From Orientallactaga sibirica (Eukaryota > Chordata > Mammalia > Rodentia > Dipodidae): a stretch of DNA of 64,000 bases. Shown piece by piece: positions 12,359 to 23,314 of the stretch. The notes beneath the pieces were generated by a model. It ran no database searches and was not told the origin of the DNA. It saw only the letters and a program-made list of their open reading frames with translations. Within the stretch, counting starts at the first letter, position 1. Every line of letters begins with the position of its first letter. Both the position numbers and the translations under genes were made by a program. The stretch is from NCBI GenBank assembly GCA_036365145.1, contig JAEOAD010000024.1:11998501-12062500 (forward strand). The letters run 5' to 3'.

Positions 12359-12572
12359 GAGATGGAGAGATGGCTTACTGGTTAAGGTGTCTGCCTGCAA
12401 AGCCAAAGGATCCCGGTTCGATTCTCCACGACTCATTTAAACCAAGTGCATAAGGGTTCATGCCTCTGGAATTCGTTTGCAGTGGCTAGATGCCCTGGCA
12501 TGCCCATTCTCTCCCTCTCTCTCTCTTTGTCTCTTTCTATCAAATGAATAAATAAAATACAGTTTAAAAGGA
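12359..12572 (+). mobile_element. tRNA-derived SINE
   Basis: Well-preserved 'gatggagagatggctt', box A 'actggttaaggtg', box B 'ggttcgattctcc', 'gaattcgtttgcagtgg' body, CT-rich tract and A-rich tail. Box B is intact. Confidence 0.93.
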
Positions 12573-12810
12573 TAAACAAGATATTTAATACAACATTCTC
12601 CCATATTTTCTTGAAGATTGGACTGTTAGTAAAAGTACCATTTTTTTGTACTCTTAAAGTACAAAGAAGAAGACCAGTCTACCTTACCAGCAGACAACTT
12701 TGAATTATTGTCTACTGTTTAAATTAAAATAACCCAAATTATGTACATAAATTTTATCAATTAATTTCTTGTCACAAAATGCAACTTTGATTACAATTTG
12801 AAGCCAATGC

Positions 12811-12979
12811 TTTTTATTTATTTGTTTGTTTCTGTATGTGTATGTGTGAACATGAGGATCTCTTGCCAGTGCAGTCAAATGCCTGTCTTGGCTTTAGTTA
12901 TGTGGCTGAGGGAATTGAACTCAGGGTAGCAGACTTTGCAAGCAAGTATGTTTTACCACTGAGCCACTTACTAGCCCAC
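12811..12979 (-). mobile_element. Old tRNA-derived SINE, antisense
   Basis: Box B complement 'gaattgaactc', 'agactttgcaagcaag' and 'ttaccactgagccac' followed by 'tagccca'. A T-rich start corresponds to the tail. Older type than the B2-like copies. Confidence 0.65.
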
Positions 12980-12984
12980 CAACC

Positions 12985-13393
12985 CTGTCTTTTGACATAG
13001 TAGACAGTGAACATTCAATATAATATGCTCACTCTTAATAATTATATACATTTCTGCAATGGCATTCCAAAAGTTCAGGCTATTGTATATTGAAATGCCT
13101 CCACCATTCTCTATATACTGTGAAAACTGGCTACTGATCTCTTAGAAAATCATACTAAATATATGTCTTACATATTGGAATTATGATTCTAAATTCTAAT
13201 TATGATTCAAATACATTACTCTTCATATGAATAGAAACAGATTTTTTCCTTCAACAAAGTATTACATGGTTCTTCAAAAAAGTATTGAAATATCAACATT
13301 TATTGTCTACTTTGTATCAGGTGTTTTTACTAAAGGTTCTTTACTATATATATATATATATATCTGACAGAGAGAAAGAGGCAGAAGGAGAAG
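12985..13393. other. Unassigned DNA with a short (TA)n tract
   Basis: A TA run lies at 13345-13363, then a GA-rich patch leads into the L1 at 13394. Nothing else recognised. Confidence 0.5.
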
Positions 13394-14540
13394 GACAGAG
13401 AGACCAATGGAACAGAATAGAAGACCCGGAATTTGGGTCAAGTAACTACAGCTAAATGATATTTGACAAAGGCCCTACCAATGTAGACTGGAAAAAAGAC
13501 AGCATCTTCAACAAATGGTGTTGGACAACTATATGTAGGAAAATGAAACTCGATCCACACATCTTACCATGCACACAAATCAAGTCCCAATGGATCAAAG
13601 ACCTCAATGTAAAACTGGGAACTCTGCTACTACTGGAAGAAAAAATAGAACGAAACTTCCAGGACATAGGAATGGGAAAAGACTTCCTGAACAAAACCCC
13701 AGCAGCTCAGGAAATTAAACTATCACTCAACCATTGGGATTTCATGAAGCTGAAAAGCTTTTTCACTGATAAATATACTATAACCAAAGCCAGCAGATTA
13801 CCCACAGAATGGAAGGAAATTTTTGCCAGATATACAACTGAAAGAGGCCTAATTTCTAGAATTTACAAAGAACTCCAAAGCCTAAACAATAAATTGTCAA
13901 ACAACTCATTCACAAAATGGGGCAGAGTACTGCACAGGGAGTTCTCAGAGGAAGAAATAATGGCAAACACACACTTAAGAAAATGTTCAACATCTCTAAT
14001 CATCAGGGAAATGCAAATTAAAACAACTATGAGATTCCACCTTATCCCAGTAAGGATGGCTAACATTTAAAAAAAAAATAATGAAAACAAATGCTGGTGA
14101 GGCTATGAAAAAATAGGAACACTCTTTCACTGTTGTTGTGAATGTAAAATGGTACAACCACTATGGAAAGCTATATGGAGACTCCTGAATATAGACTATA
14201 TACTATATAGACCTACCAACTATAGAACCACCAACAGATCCAGTTATTCCCTTACTGGGCATTTACCCTAAAGGCTCCAATACTCAGATCAGAGAGATTT
14301 GCTCAACCATGTCTAAAGCTGCTCAATTCATAATAACTAAGAGCTGGAATCAACCCAGATGCCCATCATTATATGAATGGATAATAAAGATGTGGTATAT
14401 CTACACTATGGAATTCTATGCAGCAGTAAGGAAAACTGAAATGATGAAATTTGGGAAAAAAAATGGTCAAACATGGAACAGATCATGTTCAGTGAGCTCA
14501 CCCAATCACAAAAAGATAATTGTCACATAATCTCATTCAT
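13394..14540 (+). pseudogene. LINE-1 ORF2 3' end (degenerate)
   Basis: This encodes the C-terminal part of L1 ORF2p, downstream of the reverse transcriptase. From 13399 the frame reads RDQWNRIEDPE, then one in-frame stop at 13453, then a 204-codon open frame at 13456-14070. That frame contains the L1 hallmarks DSIFNKWCW, KSQWIKDLNVK, GKDFLNKTPAAQE, LISRIYKELQSLNNK and KCSTSLIIREMQIKTTMRFH. After a frame break at about 14070, another frame carries PRCPSLYEWIIKMWYIYTME (14363-14422). The endonuclease and RT domains are absent, so the copy is 5'-truncated and dead. The 3' UTR continues at 14541. It is L1 ORF2, not a host gene. Confidence 0.95.
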
Positions 14541-14713
14541 CTGTGGCTCCTAAGCCAAATCTGCCTGATAAGCTATCATACATAATAAGTACCCTGAGGA
14601 CCATACAATAGGGAGGGTGGGATGGGAGGGAGGGTAAGGGTGGGAGAGACCCTAAGGGTGGGAGGAGGGGAAAGGGAGGGGGACATAAATAGGGACCCAA
14701 ATGGAAATGGTAC
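14541..14713 (+). mobile_element. LINE-1 3' UTR, upstream part
   Basis: Directly follows the ORF2 fragment. Matches 8285-8455 in the other L1 copy, including a G-rich tract at 14611-14690 with many GGG runs. Interrupted by the solo LTR at 14714. Confidence 0.88.
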
Positions 14714-15103
14714 TGTGGTAGTTTGAATATATGTCCCCCAATATATTCAGTGTTTTATTAGTTATAGTTTGCATCTGCAATCATCTTTCTAGAGACAATG
14801 TCACTGGGGGCCAGTCTTAAGGCGTGGTGGTGGGTTTGAGATTCCATTGTAAAGATATGCAAAGTGTGCCTAGCAGGAGTTCCTGAAATGTGCTGTGTGA
14901 CTCTTTTGGGCTGTAGTTTTGCTCTGTGTACTGTGTGTCTGGTTGGTTTTTCTCTCTTCCTTGGCCCTGTGAAGGCAGTCCAGCTTCTTCTGCCATTATG
15001 GAACTTCCCCTGGATCTGTAAGCTTCAATAAATAATATCCCTTCCTCCATAACTGTGCCTGGTCTGGAAGTTCATCTCAGCGAACCTGAAGCTGTCTGCT
15101 ACA
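14714..15103 (+). mobile_element. MaLR-like solo LTR with 5-bp duplication
   Basis: A 390-bp LTR starting 'tgtggtagtttgaatatatg' and ending 'gctaca' (TG...CA), with AATAAA at 15027-15032. The 5-bp duplication ggtac lies at 14709-14713 and 15104-15108. Removing the LTR and one ggtac restores L1 3' UTR continuity as seen in the uninterrupted copy near 8451. The 5-bp target size fits the ERVL/MaLR group. No internal region, so it is a solo LTR. A 77-codon minus-strand frame inside it is not a gene. Confidence 0.9.
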
Positions 15104-15420
15104 GGTACCATAAAATCCTATATTCTGAACAGCAGGCTAAAACATTGATCCTTCAGCAGGCTCACAGAGGGAATACCTGAACCACAGGGACCTTGAGAGA
15201 ACATCAGGAAGACCAACCTTAACTTTTCATATTTCTCTCTCTCTTCTCTATACTCTTTCTTTTGTATTACCTATCTTTTTCTTCATTCACCTTCCTTGAT
15301 GCTGATTTGTAACTCCCAGTACCAGCATTGGGTTAACTTTCACAATGAGCTGTTGATCAGAGGGACCCACAAGTTTTCCCAAAAATAGATTTCTGTCAGA
15401 GTTCTTGATGACCCACTGAA
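15104..15420 (+). mobile_element. LINE-1 3' UTR, continuation
   Basis: Continues the 3' UTR after the LTR and matches 8451-8790, including 'ctcccagtaccagca' and the 'gttaactttcacaatgag' block. It stops near 15420, well short of the 3' end reached by the copy at 8286-9740, and ORF1-like sequence begins. Confidence 0.85.
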
Positions 15421-15423
15421 GTG

Positions 15424-16405
15424 AATAGAATATGAGGGGACTGTGGGACTGTGGGATACCCTAAAAGGGGCCAAATATCCAGATCATGTATATACTAGAA
15501 GGGAAAGAAATCCAAATCAAAGACATAGAGAACATAGTCAACAAAATGATTGAAGAAAATTTTCCCAATCTCTCAAAAGAGAGGCCCATCCAGATATAAA
15601 AAGCTAACAGACCACCAAAGAGACTGGACCAAAGAAACAAATTCTGCAAGGCACACCATAGTTAAAACTCTTAACAGCAAAAGCAAAGAGAGAGTGCTAA
15701 CAGCAGCAGGAGAGAAAAAACTCACTACATACAAAGACAATCCCATCAGAATTACCTCAGATTTCTCAATGGAAACTGAACACTAGGAGGACCTGGAACG
15801 GAAGACTTCAAAGTCTAAAATACTATGGCTTCCAACCCAAGGTACTGTATCCAGTGAAAATAGCCCTCATAAATAGATGATGAAAGGAAAACTTTCCATG
15901 AAAAGTCAAGCCTATGATTTTATGAACACAAACCCAAACCTATACAGAATAATTCAGGGACTAATACACACCAAAGAGGCAAACAACAAGTCACAAGAGT
16001 CTACAAGAAGATCACAATAAATAAAACTAGAGCAGGCTCTAAAAAGTACAAAGGCAAAGAAATAACCAAACCCCATAAAGAATAACATCATAGCAGGGAT
16101 TAAATCAAATCTCAAGTAGACTTAACAAATAGACTTTAAAAACACCCACCAAAGCTCAGAAACTGTTGCAGTAGAGGGGCCAGAAAGACTGTAAGAATCA
16201 CAGTGTGGGATATCATGCCCAGAGGTACTGCCTACCCCCAATAACTTACTGCTGCTCCCACAATGTGTACCCCATATCCTAATGGGGAATACTAGCAACC
16301 CCACCGAGGAGGGTCCCCTGAAGAATGGGGGCAGGGAGGAGGGAAAAGATGATACCAACACATGATCTACCCATACAAAATATGTTCTTAATAATAAAAA
16401 AAGAA
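15424..16405 (+). mobile_element. ORF1-only L1 derivative (HAL1-like)
   Basis: 15424-16010 resembles L1 ORF1. The best readable piece is in the frame of 15550-15786, with KSKERVLTAAGEKKLTTYKD followed by NPIRITSDFSMET, the conserved ORF1p region; the reading is broken by stops and frameshifts. Further on a YDFMNTNPNLYRIIQGL-like segment (about 15911-15961) fits the ORF1p C-terminus. Then, with no ORF2 body, 16130-16400 matches the L1 3' end and an A-rich tail follows. ORF1 joined to an L1 3' end is the HAL1 layout. An alternative is an L1 that lost ORF2 by deletion, since about 50 bp near 16086-16140 looks like an ORF2 start. Not translatable now. Confidence 0.7.
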
Positions 16406-16409
16406 AGAA

Positions 16410-17378
16410 ATGTGTCATATTTCATGCTTATTCATGTGGGAGAAAGCCTTTATCTCATTTCTAGTAATAATAAATAAAATAAAAATATAAACAAATATGA
16501 GATGTCTACAAATTGATGAATTTTGCCAAATGCTCTGCATTTAACCAAGGAATATGTATGTGTTGAGAGCATTGCTCAGTAACAGCTTTATGCTGCTTTT
16601 ATAACAAATCAGTATAAACAGAGTGCTTAGAATCAATGCAAGTTTATGTTCTTGTAGATTTTAAGGACTTGTTTAAAATGCATCTACTGGAATAAAAGAA
16701 AGGTCTCAGGTTGTGGTCACTTATGCAAGTTTTAGAGGACAATCTGATTTGCTGTTTTTCTAGACTCAATTAGCCACCCACATTCCTTGGCTAGTGAATG
16801 CCTTCTTTTTGGGTTAATAATCATTTTTCTAGTATTTCTCTGACAAGCTTCTGCTCTTTTTTCTATTTTTAAATATCCTTGTATTTACAAGGGACCTTCT
16901 TATATAATCCAGAATAATTCAAAATGTGGTAAAATTAATAACCCTAATTTCCTGTGCCAACAAACCCAGCCTGTTCATGGATTAAGAAAATGAGGATATA
17001 AACATCTTTATGTTGGGCTTAGGAGTCCAGTGGTCTGACTGCCATATATAAATTTCTTGGTTGACATAGGTAGAATTCTAATTAGAGTTTTACACTAGAG
17101 TTTTTTTCTACCATTTGAAACACCGAAGTGTCTTTTCTTCTGGCCATTATGAAATTGTTTACTTACTATATATATGTAAGTAGATGAACAGATTACTGGG
17201 GGTGGAATGGCCTAAATGAGGTCAAGTGAAGAGACTGAGTAAAGGAAAGGTGGGAGGACGGTTAATCAAAATGAATTTTTTTACTTAAATTAGAATTTAT
17301 TAAATTAACTTTAATAAATTAAAATTTATTGTATGGGGAGTCCATTTCACAGATTCCTACAGGTTTTTTTTTAGTAGG
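16410..17378. other. Unassigned AT-rich DNA
   Basis: About 1 kb with no recognised repeat or gene. Confidence 0.5.
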
Positions 17379-17394
17379 ATAGTCATATTTAAAT

Positions 17395-17662
17395 TTTGTT
17401 TTTTATTATTTTTTATTTATTTTTGGAGAGAGAGACAGAGAGGGAGAGGGAGACAGAGATGGGCACACCAGCAGTCTCTCAGCTGCTGTGAACGAAATCC
17501 AGATGTGTGCGCCCCCTTGTGGGCAAGTGTGGCATTGCGCCCTTGCCTCCCTTTGCATCTGGCTAAACGTGGGACCTGGAGATTGGAACCGCTGGACATT
17601 GGAACCAGCATTCTTAGGCTTAGCAGGCAGGTGCCTTAGCCGCTAAGCCATCTCTCCAGCCC
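17395..17662 (-). mobile_element. Long-type tRNA-derived SINE with duplication
   Basis: Antisense copy of the longer SINE subfamily: GA-rich start, 'cagtctctcagctgctgtg', 'cgcccccttgtgggcaag', 'catctggctaaacgtggg', ending 'ctctccagccc'. A 16-bp duplication, atagtcatatttaaat, lies at 17379-17394 and 17664-17679. The SINE carries a small internal repeat of 'attggaacc' next to box B. Confidence 0.95.
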
Positions 17663-17860
17663 AATAGTCATATTTAAATAAAGCAAGTTCTATGAGTTTG
17701 TTGATAGCAGTATTATCAATTTCAATTTCATAATAATGCATTAGTTAATCACAAATAAATCGAGATTAATAAAAATGTGCTAACCCATATCAAGCATTTA
17801 TTTAAAACTGGCATACTAAAATAAAAAACATTGTTAATCAGCTATCAGTTGGGATGCCAT

Positions 17861-18047
17861 TTTTTTTTAAATGTATTTAATTGTGTGTGCATATGTGTAT
17901 AGGTGAGTATGTGTGCCAGTGTCTCTTGCACCTGTAGATGAACATATGTGCTTCTTTGGGCCTGGTTTTATGTCAGTTCTGGTAAATAGAACCCAGGTTG
18001 GCAAGCTTTGCAAGCAAGCATCAATCCTTAAGCTATTTCCCCAGCCC
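17861..18047 (-). mobile_element. Old tRNA-derived SINE, antisense
   Basis: T-rich tail complement, GT-rich stretch, 'tagaacccaggttgg', 'gctttgcaagcaagc' and 'tccccagccc' end. Flanks 'cagttgggatgcc' and 'cagtttggacacc' look like a decayed duplication. Confidence 0.7.
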
Positions 18048-18049
18048 AG

Positions 18050-18895
18050 TTTGGACACCTTTTAAGTTTAACAATAAATTAAGTAAAACACTGACTCTAA
18101 ATATTTTGGTAAGCACACTGCCGACCATCCACAATAATCATTCAACTTCTTAGAAACTGGGACGGAGAGAAAAGATTATCCAAGATTTTTCACAGTGGTT
18201 TTACCTCCAGATGATACTAAAGGAGTATAGAATGTAAATCATTCCCCCATCTTACCATTTTCCATGATTTGAAAATAAGCATACATTCATCCACACAAAT
18301 ACACCAGCACACAAAATCACACAAAGTTTAATGACAATTGAGAAAAGTGATATATAGCAATTATCTCATACAGCCCTGGGCTTATGTTATATTATCAATA
18401 GCTACTTTTGTAATTTATTTTGATCTAAAAGATCATAAAAGTGATTATTAAATTGATTCTTGCTTCAATCAGCAGGCAGAATGTATTATTGTATGCCTCT
18501 GTAGCAGGATAAACATTTGCATAACATTGAGTTGTGCTTCTTGCAGCCACATAATAACCCAGGTTTCTCTCAGTGTCTCACCACCCATCTGGAAACTCAC
18601 GCTGAGCTCAAAACACACTTGTCAGTGAGTGGACAGGCAGGCTGGCATGTGTAGTTTGATTGGCCACTAGAATTATCCTTTCTGGAGGATCTCTGTTTGA
18701 GAACACTGACATTATCATTCTTCATCTGAAAACAGGGAATATTTAATATGCAGTTTCTTCCTGGAGAATAAGTAAAATGACCACGCTCTAAACTCTCTTT
18801 CTTCTTTATCAAAAACTTGTCCTTTTTTGTTTTTTTGTAAGCCATTCAATTCTGACACCCAGGTTTTGTACTTCACTTTCAAAACTCATCAAAGT
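18050..18895. other. Unassigned DNA
   Basis: No gene or repeat family recognised in about 850 bp. Confidence 0.45.
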
Positions 18896-18899
18896 GCTA

Positions 18900-19310
18900 G
18901 AAACAAAAGGCTCTTAACAGTTCAGTGTTACATGTAACAACTCTATCACACCCACTAAGTCTTGGGGAAGATTGCCAAAGAGAGGGTGGAAAGAAGGAAA
19001 GAGCTACAGGGTGCCAGGAGTACTTTGGGACAGTATCCTCCCAACATGAAGGTACTGATGCATTCATCACCTCACAGTGGAAGTCACTGTCTCCATAAGA
19101 CACACACAATATTGAACCTATTGCATTTGTTACATGGATAATGGAGGAGGCAGGGGAGAAGGAGATACCAAAGTAGACAGACTACATAGAAAGAAGTGCA
19201 GATTCACTGGAATTGGGATGTGAGGGGAAGACTAATGAGGGTAATGGGAGGGAATTATTATCAAATTACAGAATGTTCATGTATTAAAATTCTCATTAAA
19301 ATAGATAAGG
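18900..19310 (+). mobile_element. Old LINE-1 3' UTR
   Basis: Purine-rich 'ggaggaggcaggggagaagg', 'gaagtgcagattcactgg' and 'tcaaattacagaatgttcatg' followed by 'aaaattctcattaaaat' is the pattern of older rodent L1 (Lx-type) 3' ends. Assignment is from memory of the family. Confidence 0.55.
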
Positions 19311-20178
19311 TGAAGTGATATCAAATTTCCATAGAAATGCACTATGTGGAGAATGCTGTAAAGAGTGGGAACAAAGTCTAAGGTCACACAAGCTATGACA
19401 GCTAGTAAACAAAGAAACTGTTGATTGGTAACATTATGTTTTTAAAAGTGGCTTCTTATTACATACCTGTTATGAAACTTTTCATTTTGCCTGTCCTTCC
19501 AGCCTCACAATTTGTGCCTACCTGCCTAAAATAAACTTCATGTTCACCTAGATAGGCGAGGGACAGATGGCACAAAAGAATTTTTATGACAAACAGTCCT
19601 CTGGGATCCACAAATGGGACAGCACATTCCTTAAATTCATAAGATTCCTTGGGCAGTTGTTGACAGCTGCAATGTATACATGCATAGGCTAATTGCCAAA
19701 TAAATGACCCATACTAGAAGATGGAAAGGGATTGAGGGGATGGTCACACCCCACTGAGCTGTTTTGATATTTTAAATAGTAAACTACTTTGGTTGTTCAA
19801 GATGCATTAGAAAATGCCTACTAACATAACTTTCAACATAGTTTCACCACAATAGAATTGGAAATTTTCTCTTAGCAAGAGAAAAGTAGACTGGCCAAAA
19901 ATCACAATAACCCTTTATTTAAAATGACATAATCTGTCTGGTTAGCTCAATTGGTTACAACATGGTACTACTAAAATGACATCTCTGATAACTATTAGAT
20001 CACTATTATCTGAGCCATTGATCTATGTAGAATGATATATGATGCATTGTGTGTACACATACATGTGCTTACATGTAAATTTAATATCATTTATTTAGTT
20101 CTTTCTGGTTTGAGAAGCAAATTTTGAGAAGCTTAAAGAGGATAATTTTAAGAAACCAAGCCAACATGAATATACTTT

Positions 20179-20180
<2 letters not shown>
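19310..20180. other. Unassigned DNA
   Basis: No gene or repeat recognised. Ends at the T32 run that is the tail of the antisense B1 at 20213. Confidence 0.45.
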
Positions 20181-20213
<33 letters not shown>

Positions 20214-20452
20214 TTAGGTAAGGTCTCATTTTAGCACAAACTAACCTGGAATTCACTATGTAGTCTGAGCAACCTCAAAATCATAGCGATACTCCTACTT
20301 CTGCCTCCAAGTGCTGAGATTAGAGGGGAGCGGGGTCAGGGATGAGAAAAAGATGGCACCAAGATATGATGTATCTATAGTAAGTATGTCAGTAATAAAA
20401 ATAAATAAATACATAAAAAGAGAAAAAAGGTGTGTACCTCCACACCCAACAA
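20181..20452 (-). mobile_element. Antisense B1 interrupted by an L1 3' end
   Basis: The T32 tail (20181-20212) and antisense B1 body (20213-20322) are followed at about 20323-20427 by about 105 bp matching an L1 3' terminus ('gatggcaccaagatatgatg', A-rich end). Then the B1 head complement 'aggtgtgtacctccacaccc' resumes at 20428. The L1 tip sits inside the SINE on the plus strand. Confidence 0.8.
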
Positions 20453-20474
20453 TATACTTCTCTTAATTTTAAAA

Positions 20475-20678
20475 TGTTCTTTATTTATTTAGTTGCAAGG
20501 ACAGAGAAAGAGAGAAAATGAATATGGGCACATCGGGGCTCTTCCCACTGCAAACAAACTTGTAACACATGTGTCACTTTCTGCATCTGGCTTTATGTTG
20601 GCACTAGGGATAAAACTACAGATGACAGGCTTTGCAAGCAAGAGACTTTAAGTACGGAGCCATCTCTGAAGTCCTGGA
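20475..20678 (-). mobile_element. tRNA-derived SINE, antisense
   Basis: Blocks in antisense order: A/T tail complement, 'gacagagaaagagag', 'ctgcatctggctttatg', 'gacaggctttgcaagcaag', 'gagccatctct'. Moderately diverged. Confidence 0.85.
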
Positions 20679-20679
20679 T

Positions 20680-21205
20680 ATACTTGTTTTAATGTTATTT
20701 ATAGTTTGTAAAATTAACCAATGCAATTACAAAGGTTTAATGTATAGACAAACATTAATAGCATGGAAAGTTATACTTTATATATTCTACAATTTGAGCA
20801 GCAATTGCTTGTTGTGAATCCAGATCTACAGAAAGTACCACATCAATTCTGCAGAAGTTTTGGAATGATGAAGCATACTGATAAGTATTAAGAAAGATTA
20901 GCTGGGAATTTCTCCAGAAATTATTAGTAAAAAGACCAGCAAATTGGATCTGCTTTATGTAATTAATCTACATTCATCACTTGGAGAAGATATAATAGTT
21001 GTCTCATTCAAGATCCTGGATGTATAGTTTCAAAGAATCATATAAAAGGACCAGAAAATAAGGAATATAAATGAAATTCTACATCACATAGAGTATCATG
21101 ATAATACCATTCCCGAAAAAATAATTACCTAGAGAAAGATATGAAGATAATTGGTACAAGTGACATATGTGGAATTTATTCTCAAACATTATTCAATTTC
21201 AGTAG
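20680..21205. other. Unassigned AT-rich DNA
   Basis: Nothing recognised. Confidence 0.45.
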
Positions 21206-21209
21206 TAAG

Positions 21210-21552
21210 TTGGGGAGACGGCTCAGTCTATAATGTGCCTTTATTCTGAGAACCCACATAACAATGTTAGGCTTGGTGGCTTGCACATATAATTCCAGCA
21301 CTGGCAGAGACAGAAGGATCCCCAGGAATCTCTGGTTTGCCATGCTAGCATAACTTGTGAGTTTAGGTTCTGTGCAATAAGAGAACCTGTTTCAAGTTAA
21401 AAAAAAAAAAAATAGGTGGACTACTTTCTGTGATAATATCCAAGGTTGCCCATCTGGGACACATGTTCGTGTGAATGTACACCAGCACACACGCACATAC
21501 AAGAATACCTGCACACACACTGTGTTTGCACACATACACATGCATAAAAATA
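21210..21552 (+). mobile_element. B4-like long SINE
   Basis: A tRNA-like start 'ggggagacggctcag', a B1-like middle, an A run (21400-21413), and an AC-rich end with 'acatgcataaaaataaat'. Diverged. Confidence 0.6.
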
Positions 21553-21554
21553 AA

Positions 21555-22133
21555 TTATAGGCTATTAGTTTTGAGAAACTGAAAATCACATATTAAAAAT
21601 AGTGGGACAAATGAATGGCATTACCCAGCTGACAAATTGTAAACAAGATTAAAATCTGTGAGAAATTGAAGAACACTTAAAAAGAAAGTCAGGAATTCTC
21701 AGCACACTGATCCCCCTCCAGGAGCCCAGTGATCATCACCCTCAAGGCATTTTCAAACAGTGCACAGTAACAGAAAGCATTGCAGGCGACTCACAAACTG
21801 AGATCAAGCCCATGAGCAGAGAGAAGTATGACTTCGAAGAAAACTCTGTCAGAAATGGTTTTAATTATTCAAAACTCTTTAGAGATAGCTAAAATAAGTT
21901 GGAAAATATTACAATGTACTGACATTTGCCAAACAAACAGAATAATTAGGAACTTTTTTCACAAGTTAGCTAGAAAACCAGTGTTAACAAAAATAATTAT
22001 AGGTAAGGGAGATGGAACATATGAGTATAACCCAATGAGGATATGACCATTAGGCAATATTTTTATACAATAAAGTTCTCAAGTAAAAAATAATTATATT
22101 AGAAGCAGATTTTTGATGCTATATTGACTTCTT
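21555..22133. other. Unassigned DNA
   Basis: No gene or repeat recognised; a 72-codon frame at 21828-22046 has no identity. Confidence 0.45.
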
Positions 22134-22145
22134 AAGAATTGCTTA

Positions 22146-22335
22146 GCCAGGTGTGGTGGCATACGCCTTTAATCCCAGCACTCAGGAAGCAGAGGTAGGA
22201 GGATTGCCATGAGTTTGAGGCTACCCTGAGACTACCCAGTGAGTTCCAGGTCAGCCTGGGCTAAGAGTGAGACCCTACCTCAAAAAAACCAAACAAAACA
22301 AAACAAAACAAAAATAATAATAAATAAAAAATAAA
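22146..22335 (+). mobile_element. B1 SINE with 12-bp duplication
   Basis: A well-preserved B1 with an (AAAAC)n-type tail. The duplication aagaattgctta lies at 22134-22145 and 22336-22347. Confidence 0.96.
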
Positions 22336-22364
22336 AAGAATTGCTTAAAAAAATCTAGCTACAA

Positions 22365-22553
22365 AGCTGGGCGTGGTGGCGCACACCTTTAATCCCAGCA
22401 CATGGGAGGCAGAGGTAGGAGAATTGCCATGAGTTCGAGGCCACTCTGAGACTACATAGTTAATTCCAGGTCAGCCTGGACCAGAGTGAAACCCTACCTC
22501 AAAACAAAACAAAACAAAACAAAACAAAACAAAACAAAACAAAACAAAACAAA
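22365..22553 (+). mobile_element. Young B1 SINE with (AAAAC)n tail
   Basis: B1 close to what I take as consensus, followed by about ten AAAAC units (22501-22552). Near-perfect duplication 'aaa(t/c)ctagctaca' at 22351-22363 and about 22554-22566. Confidence 0.95.
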
Positions 22554-22580
22554 AAACCTAGCTACATATTAGTTGGCATA

Positions 22581-23314
22581 TGTGGTGGTTTGATTCAGGT
22601 GTCCCCCATAAACTTAGGTATTCTAAATGCTATGTTCTCAGCTGGTGGAAATTTGAGAAATAATGCCTCCTGGAGGCAATGTATTGTTGAGGGTGGGCTT
22701 ATGGTTATTATAACCAGCTTCCTCTTGCCAGTGTTTGACACACTCTCCTGTCACTGGTGTTCATTTGATATTGGCCAGGAGGTGATGTCCACCCTCTGCT
22801 CATACCATTGTTTTCCCCTGCCATCATGGAGCTTTCCTTTGAGTCTGTAAGCCAAAATTGTAAGGTTCGGGAGTGACCATGACCACGCAAACCACACTGA
22901 AGCAAAGATGAAAGCTTTATTTGGGAAAAGCAAGAGCTGCCAGGGCTGGCTCACAAGAGAGTTCCTCAGGTGGGCTTTATAGGGCTTTTCATCTGGGAAA
23001 GGTGAGGAAAAGAAGAGCTGAGGGGAGATCTGAGATAGCCAAGGTGTGACACCAGAATACTGACCAGGTGATTTACAAAATAAAGGTGGCAGGAACCCAT
23101 GACCTGGGGGTACTGTAGGCAAGGAGGGGATAATGGCTGGGTGGGTTTCTTGAGGAATGTGGATAATCCAATTCCTTATGTCTCTGTCACCATCCTGCTG
23201 CCCTTGGTGACTCCATATTGGGGCCTGTCAAAACTAACAAAAATAAACCCTTTCTTCCCACAAGCTGCTTTTGGTTGGGTGTTTTCTGCCAGCAATGTGA
23301 ACCTGACTGCAACA
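22581..23314 (+). mobile_element. 5' LTR of a MaLR provirus, split by another LTR
   Basis: Begins 'tgtggtggtttgattcaggt' and ends 'gactgcaaca' (TG...CA). Without the insert at 22859-23239 and its duplicated aaaat it is about 350 bp. The AATAAA-containing block 'ccaaaataaaccc' was the target of the nested insertion. Internal sequence follows directly at 23315, starting with the 'ggtactgggagtgg' block usual after MaLR LTRs. Confidence 0.9.
22859..23239 (-). mobile_element. Antisense ERV1-like solo LTR with 5-bp duplication
   Basis: A 381-bp insert inside the MaLR LTR, TG at 22859 and CA at 23239, flanked by aaaat at 22854-22858 and 23240-23244. On the minus strand it shows TATAAA (plus positions 22976-22981), AATAAA (22916-22921) about 55 bp downstream, and an end 'actcccgaaccttaca', a gamma/ERV1-like LTR layout. 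The 5-bp duplication is compatible with several ERV groups, so class I is likely but not proven. No internal region. Confidence 0.85.

Noticed and set aside
12359..12430. tRNA-like box A and box B as a tRNA gene
   Set aside because: These boxes belong to tRNA-derived SINEs, followed by a SINE body and A-rich tail. No tRNA cloverleaf gene was seen.
13456..14070. 204-codon frame as a possible host gene
   Set aside because: The residues are those of L1 ORF2p; the frame is preceded by an in-frame stop and followed by a frame break.
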